A DNA stretch of 64,000 nt from Undaria pinnatifida (taxonomy: Eukaryota; Sar; Phaeophyceae; Laminariales; Alariaceae): positions 7,567,632 to 7,631,631 of the forward strand of contig JABAKD010000028.1 in NCBI GenBank assembly GCA_012845835.1, read 5' to 3'. Every line of letters starts with the position of its first letter. Positions within the stretch are counted from its first letter, which is position 1. The position numbers were made by a program, and so were the translations under genes. Shown here in pieces: positions 1-64,000 of this stretch. Below the pieces are notes generated by a model. That model saw nothing but the letters and a program-made list of their open reading frames with translations, made no database searches and was not told where the DNA came from.

Positions 1-343
1 TACCCCCCCCCCCCCCCTACCATCCCCCCCTCCCCTCCCTCTTCAACTCCTCCCTACTCCCCCCCCCCCCCCCCCCCCCCCTCCCTCCACTGACGCCCTA
101 TGTCACCGTATGACGCGCGATGTAACACAGCCACACATAAAACACACAAGCAAATGGACTAAAAACGGGCGACCGGTGTATTACGCAGCTTGCAAAGATG
201 AGTATCGACCCTAAATTTGTCGAAGTCACAGCTGACGTTGTTAGATTTTTTTTTTTTATGAAATGAATTCGCGCGCACTCGCGCTCGCGCTCGTCGTCAG
301 TGTCGTCTTATCTTTTTCTTTACTTCCCCCGGGGCACGCGCAG
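1..343 (+). other. intron upstream of the first visible exon
   Basis: The left end is poly-C. A family E tail (GCAGCTTGCAAAGATGAG followed by CACAGCTGACGT) lies at 186-240. A pyrimidine-rich tract and CAG acceptor end at 343. No coding sequence was seen, so the exons encoding the N-terminus and most of the first PHD finger must lie to the left. Confidence 0.7.
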
Positions 344-58406
<58,063 letters not shown>

Positions 58407-59740
58407 ATGAAGGGGGAGGGGGGAGGTGGAGGGGGGGGCACCCGTGTGATGTGATGTCCACGCCCAGGTTAGCAGCGGCAACTGATGTCGACCTTTTTTT
58501 TCTAGTTTAGGATCATGTGAGAGTGTTCTGGGCGGGAGGGGGGGAGGGGGGGAGGGGCGGATTCTTGGAGCGAGGAAGGGAGGGAATTGTCCCCTGAAAT
58601 ACTAGCCAAAAGCATACCTGGTATTCGTGTATGTTGTTCCTGCTCGAGGCTTTGAGGGGTTATAGATAAGTAAAGATCTCGTTAGCTTCTGGCGTTTTGG
58701 CTCATCGTTGCCAGTGTGTCTCGTCCTTTGCGGTGGAGTGAGCTTCGCGTTGTGACGGAGCGCTCGACGATGCGAGCGTTGTTTTTTAGGGAGGTATCAA
58801 CGGTGAAGCGCACCGCAGTGCTTTACTGATAGCACGTAGTACGTGGAACAAGAGCCGCGTCGCTGACCTTCCTCGCGCAGGCGAGCGGGGCCACATTCTG
58901 TGCGAAAGGGTTCACACGCCGGGCATATTAGATCCCGATTTTCATTTTCTGGGTCTTTCAGGGCAGACAAATCCCTGATCTATACTGTCTGCATGATCTA
59001 GATCATGTTGTGGGGTGGGAGCGGTATTATCTACACGATCTAGCACGTGTTTTTTCTGGGTCCAAGGATCTGCACGGTACAGATCATGCACAACATTCTC
59101 GTGACGGCGTGGATAGGAGCTAGAATATCTCGATTATCTGCATCGTGATACTGTTCGATGTGGGAAAGAGTCATGGCATGGTGTTGGTGGTAGTCTAGTG
59201 GTGTGAGGCGTTTGCACCTCTGACAGATCGGATGGAGATTATATGATGGAGATCTTTCGGGTGCAGATACATTCCTGAAGTATATTATCTGCACGATCTA
59301 GATAATGTGTACCCGATGGGATCTGCGCAACACAGCTCTTGCGCACATGTTTGCGCAACGTTTTACAGCGGCAAACGTCGGATCTGGATTGTCTAGAGGG
59401 TGGTCTCTCTGAGCTGTGGAGGGTTGTGCCCGACGACGTTAAGCTGTCGTTTGCGGCATTGCTGTTAAGCATGGCTGTTGCGCGTAGTTGATTTAGTAAG
59501 CATGGCTATTTAGCACGATCTTGGCTATAATAGTAAGCATGGCTGTTAAGCATGGTTGGTAAGCGTGACTGTTGCGCATGGCGGTTAAGCATGACTAGAA
59601 CCCTGTTGGGACTTACTTGCAAGGTACGCACGAGGAATTGAAATGACCATTACAGCATCAGCCACATGAAGTACGCAGGCTGTTAGGTAGATTGAGATGA
59701 ACATGTTTAGTGCCCGAGCGACGGTGCAAAAAGTTTTACT
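58407..59740 (+). other. region downstream of the gene, first part
   Basis: Probably 3' UTR and flank. A G-rich stretch is at 58530-58560. GATCTAGATCATG-type words recur at 58980-59045 and 59285-59310. AAGCATGGCTGTT-type minisatellite units are at 59466-59600. No clear poly-A signal or coding sequence. Confidence 0.55.
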
Positions 59741-59744
59741 ACAA

Positions 59745-60125
59745 TGCAGTAGAAGGTCCTATATAGTGCCGGTTGCCCGCTATAGTGCCTGCGAACTCGC
59801 TTGGCGCAGATGGAAACGACCAGTAGTGTCAGTTGAATAGTGGCGTTTGCCGCCATAGTGCGAGTATCTCCAACCATTGTAGGAACAAACCGGCACTATA
59901 GAGGGACCACTAGTGTGCTTGTGCTGCTGCGTGGTAATACTGAACTAGACGGGTGGCATGACCGACCTTATTTTGCCGTGTCGTTTATACGCCTGGACCC
60001 ACCGAAAGAGTTGAGGATGGCTGCTAGGCACGGCTATTATGCATGGCTATTTTGCACGGCCATTAAGCATGGACGTGAAGCATGGTTATTGCCCATGTCC
60101 ATGGAGCATGGTTATTTGAAATAAC
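59745..60125 (+). repeat. family F copy and AAGCATGG minisatellite
   Basis: ATATAGTGCCGGTTGCCCGC and CCGGCACTATAGAGGGACCA (59755-59915), then AGCATGGCTATT-type units at 60018-60118. Confidence 0.8.
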
Positions 60126-60392
60126 TTACTCCGCATTCGTAGCTGTTTGATTATTTTGAGACCTTGACGGGAAGAAAAACGACGACAAAAAACTTCACGA
60201 TTGCAGCATCGACCGTAGCTTGGTTGGAGAGATAATCAATTTTTAGTGTTCGAAACTCGGCGCAAGGAAGGAGTCGTTCGCATGATACAAAGTATTTCGT
60301 TGTGGTCTCTTTTATCTGGGTCCCGCATGGCTGTCAAGCATGGCTGCTAACCATGACTTCGTACCTGGTATTGTCGAATGTATGCCTTGAAG

Positions 60393-60610
60393 TTCAAGCT
60401 GCTTGTATTTTTGAAGGCTTGCTCGGGCCATGACCGGTCGGGTCCAGGAGGTTCCCAAAACCTCGCGAGTCGAATCGGGTCGGGTCAGGAGATAGTTTAT
60501 GGACTCTCACGGGTCGCAACAGTTTTTTTCAACATCACGGGTCGGTTCGAGTCATCCTGACCCGTCCCAACCCGCGGGAGGTGACCCGATCCGTAAAAAG
60601 CCCTGGTATT
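60393..60610. repeat. family K short copy
   Basis: CCATGACCGGTCGGGTCC, CACGGGTCGCAAC and TGACCCGATCCGTAAAAAGC with many CGGGTC/GACCCG words. Confidence 0.6.
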
Positions 60611-61740
60611 TTTGTTGTTGTGAAACGTGTTCCTTCCTTTGGACTGGGGGGGGGGGGGATGTCGAGGTCAACGCGCTGAAGGGAGGCGGGGAGTTTTTTT
60701 CGTAAGAAAAAAAGAAAAGGCAACACCTGTAGTATTCTCAGCGCAAGCGCGGAGAGCGAGGAGGCGCTCCGTGCCACCCTCTTGTGGTGCGTATATATGT
60801 TAGGTACGATGCTAATAATATTTTGGTACGTACATATATTAGGTGTGTGTCAGGTACGATAATAACTATCTGCGATTTGTGTTGATTAATGGTACAAGTC
60901 GCAAAACGATTTGCGTTTTGTTTATGATGCCTCGCGCCTTGAATCGGAAGCTTTTCGCCTTCGCGCAAAAGGCGAGACGGAAAGGGTACAGAGAGACAGC
61001 AGTGCGGTAGCAGAGCGTTTCTTGTTTGGACAGGTAATTTCTTATTTTCCTAATAGGAATCAGAAACACCGACCCAGGCTGGGATTCTTCTTTCGAGGAG
61101 GGTGCGTTCTACACCAACTTCACTCTAACGGCTCCCGGATTTCTTATTTGTCTGTAAATCCCAGCCTGCCGTTCTTAGTACCCTGTTTCTTATTGGGTAT
61201 CCTCTACTGTATTTGGTTTTGGTTTGTTTTTTGTTTTTGTCTTTGTTGTTGTGGATCCCATCTCGCACCACAGGTGCGTTAATAATCATCTTTGCGGGCG
61301 GGCGTTGTCGTTGTGATTGTCGTCATATTTTGCTTTTCTTCGTGCCTTCTTAGCGACCGTGAAGTCTTGGAACGGCATCGGTCTACCGTAGTAGACGGAA
61401 CCGGCTCGTTGTGTGTTCATATAGCAGCGGCGGCGGCAGCGGCAGTGGCAGCCATAGCACTAGCAACAGCAGCAGTAGCAACAACCGCAGCAGTGGCGGT
61501 AGCAGCTGTAGCAGCAGCAGCACTAGCAGTAGTAAAATGGTGACTCCTGATTAATGTTACACGATTTTTTCTTGCGTGACGACGATTCGATGTCGTTTCG
61601 CTTTGACGGCAGAAGACGCGACCGGCCCCGCGCCCAAAAAGCTGTGAGAAGCGGGAATTCGCGGCAAGCGAAACGTCCACAGATTGCATAGATCATACAG
61701 ATCATCTAGATCATACGGATCACACAGATTTTACACATCA
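60611..61740 (+). other. downstream flank, second part
   Basis: A G run is at 60646-60658, an AGC/GCA microsatellite at 61423-61535 and AGATCATA repeats at 61688-61735. No gene recognised. Confidence 0.5.
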
Positions 61741-61830
61741 TCTGACGCGTGCTACGATAGAGGTAGCACTTTTCTGGTGAAACGGTTTCTGAATGACGGG
61801 GCTCCTTAACCCAAAATCGTCGGAAAACAC
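61740..61830 (+). repeat. family C copy
   Basis: GTGCTACGATAGAGGTAGCA, GAATGACGGGGCTCCTTAAC and CCAAAATCGTCGGAA. Confidence 0.85.
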
Positions 61831-62019
61831 GCCCCCATGATTCTCATCGTGTACCTATAGGCCATGGGATTTTTCATGCAGTACATGGCAGTTTTGATTT
61901 TTCTCCACATCAGTTTTGGAAGAGGTCTTGAGCTCCCAAATTGAGGGGTAGTGTTGAGAAAAAAAGTGGTGTACGCCTCTAACGTTAACACGCGACATAT
62001 AGATCATATCGTTCTTCGG

Positions 62020-63010
62020 TCAATTCTTGCCTCTGGGTGTTTTACAAGCTGTTTCTTGTTCAACGCTTCTTTTTTTTCTTTCAAGTTGTTCTTGTCTATC
62101 TACTGGTGCCATTTTGCAACATGTTTTTCGTCGACGTATCCTCCTCTCTCAAGCCCTTTCTTGTTCAAACCAACAGTTTTCAAGACTTTTCTTATCTACT
62201 ACGCAGCGTTTTTTTTTTTAACTGCAAACTTTGTTGCCCGACGTTCTTCAAGCTGTTTTCTATCCGACGTGATGAGCGATGTGCTTTTTCCCCCCCCTGT
62301 TGTTTGACTTGCTCCAAATTCGTTTCTTGTCTGACATGTGTTCTAATTCATTCTGCGTCGGACGCTATGCACCCGTATGTTGTTGTCTGATATGCTGTTC
62401 AAGGCGTTTCTTAGCCAAACAGTTTCTTGGCTGCATGATGAATGATATATCGCTTCTAAGCTCCAAGCTCTTTGTATTCCCTGGCGATGGTTCACAGGAA
62501 TCATTTGTCTACCAGCTATGACGTGTGACTGTGCCGCTCGCAGGTTCTCTCATACGTGGTTGTGGTGTGGGGAATACACCGAGGTGGTTCGGTATCTCGG
62601 GTCAGCACGGAACGGAGTCTTGGGGGACCTCTGGTGACCTTGAACTCTTGTGTGTAATGAGGCGGTAACTATCTGGGGGAAGGGGAACCTGGAATCCACA
62701 ATAAAATAATCTTTATCCAACGTGTTCGAAGATATTTTTTAACGTGTTGTGTGTAACAAGAACGTGTTTCAAGTCATTTCATGATCGTTTTGTTTCAAGA
62801 CTTTTTCTTGTCAAATTATTAATAAAAAAAAGAACTTGTTTGGCCCAACCTGTTCGAATTTATTCCTGGGGTGTGGTGGTGTTTCAAGCGTCATATCATG
62901 TGTGTGAGCCTTTTCTGTTCAATTTGCGTCTCTGTCTGACGTTATGCAACGGTAAAACTCTTGCCTGACGCTATTTTTTTTTCTTGCCGAAATCATTCGC
63001 TTTATTCGTC
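62020..63010 (+). repeat. degenerate tandem sequence with TTTCTTGT...GACGTNATG words
   Basis: Loosely repeated words TTCAAGNNGTTTCTTGTC and CTGACGNTATGCA recur every 40-100 bp at 62030-62530 and 62745-62985, and again at 63590-63800. Short ORFs here have no domain. Confidence 0.5.
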
Positions 63011-63094
63011 AAGCACTTTGTACTGTCTTATCTACACACCAGGTACATCAACACGCCCTTCCTCCTCAGTGTATCGTTTTCCGAGACGTATATT

Positions 63095-63195
63095 AACGCG
63101 CTCTACCATAGAGGCATTAAGGGGCACCCCTTTTTGGCGAATCTATTTTCTGAATGCCGGGACTCCTTAACCCAATTTCGTCGGAGTGTCGCATT
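63095..63195 (+). repeat. family C copy
   Basis: CGCTCTACCATAGAGGCATT, TGAATGCCGGGACTCCTTAA and CCCAATTTCGTCGGA. Confidence 0.8.
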
Positions 63196-64000
63196 CTTGC
63201 CTCTTGCAGGGTGAATGTTTTGTCACCAGTATACCCTGAGCCGTGAGTTTTGCCCATTCCATGGGGTTACTCTTCTCAGTTTTCTCAAAAAGAAGTTTCG
63301 GGGGCGTGGTGATAGCGCTCCTCAAAGTTACGAAGGAGTAAAAATGAGGAGTCTCAGTAGCAAAAGAAAAAGAACAACGGCGCATCTCTGCCGTGTAGCG
63401 GAAAATGTTTATTTTTACCCGGCTTTTGCGGATATGTCTCGTCTTCTACCAGGTAACGTTTTATTAGTCGAACATTTTTTTCCTTCCATCTGACGCGTGT
63501 TCGGAGTTATTTTTCCTGTAATATTACCTGTCCTCCCAGTATTCTTTTCGAGGCGAGTTTTTTACAAAAAAATTGAGTCTATTATATGCCACAGGTAGTG
63601 TTTTTCCAACCACTTTTCAGCTGGCGTCTTTCAATTGATTTCTAGCATGATGATGAGTTTCAATTCAATTTCTTAGCCGCACGTTTGCAAGTGCCATTGT
63701 AATGTGACGTCCGTGGCTTCCATTATTGTCTGGCATGTTCCAAGCCGTTTGTTGTCAGGTGGGTTCTATCAGAAGTTTCGCCTCTTAACGTCAATTCAAA
63801 AGTTTTTTTAATCCAACGCGTTCGAAGTTATTCTAAATCACCATAGGGCTTGGTTTCTGCTCTGGCTGTTCCTCAGAAAGACACCTTTTCTTGAAACCAG
63901 TTTATTTGAAAACGTTTTTTAGACCGCGGCTACTAACTTCTGCCTTAGGGCCCCGACGGCCACGCGCTCGCGACGGTACCTCTGCAAGTGTCTCCCGCCG
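63196..64000 (+). other. right edge, unassigned
   Basis: AT-rich non-coding sequence with weak relatives of the preceding tandem words. No exon signal was seen up to the window edge. Confidence 0.5.

Noticed and set aside
61417-61689. Alanine/threonine-rich ORFs downstream of the gene
   Set aside because: They come from an AGC/GCA microsatellite, with no splice or domain support.

Overview
The window is eukaryotic genomic DNA, dominated by one very large plus-strand gene. The gene enters from the left edge already in progress and ends with a stop codon at 58404-58406. I assembled 34 exons by reading splice phases and protein family conservation. The encoded protein (about 2,122 residues inside the window) is a chromatin remodelling ATPase of the CHD3/Mi-2/PICKLE type. 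In order it has the last zinc pair of one PHD finger, a complete second PHD finger, two chromodomains, a SNF2 ATPase with DEGK/DEAH-type motifs, the second helicase lobe, acidic and alanine-rich linkers, a SANT/SLIDE-like region, a coiled-coil stretch and a 552-residue low-complexity tail ending in a basic KKPR motif. Coding sequence is only about 11 percent of the gene span.

The organism is probably a stramenopile alga, most likely a brown alga. This is an inference from high intron density, introns packed with GT-, GGT- and GGGGT-type repeats, homopolymeric inserts in the protein and a dense load of small repeats. Nothing in the window is diagnostic of a genus, and nothing looks bacterial, organellar or viral.

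Layout: 1-343 is intron; 344-5064 holds PHD and chromodomain exons; 5065-9394 is a large intron with a LINE fragment and several repeat families; 9395-25519 holds the ATPase exons; 26182-30086 holds acidic linker exons; 30087-36028 is a 5.9 kb intron with a near-perfect 428-bp inverted repeat; 36029-44123 holds SANT/SLIDE and coiled-coil exons; 44124-55096 is an 11 kb intron containing a decayed DDE transposase with a foldback inside it; 55097-58406 holds the last four exons; 58407-64000 is non-coding with repeats.

Three patterns stand out. First, parts of at least five exons, each including a splice junction, are present again as truncated copies in the adjacent intron ('exon echoes'). Second, several introns start with long G-rich tracts and end with long C-rich tracts, so their two ends are complementary. 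Third, about ten small dispersed repeat families recur across the introns and the downstream region, and some have seeded tandem arrays. Two introns use GC donors, and one exon needs a one-base correction in a poly-G run to stay in frame.
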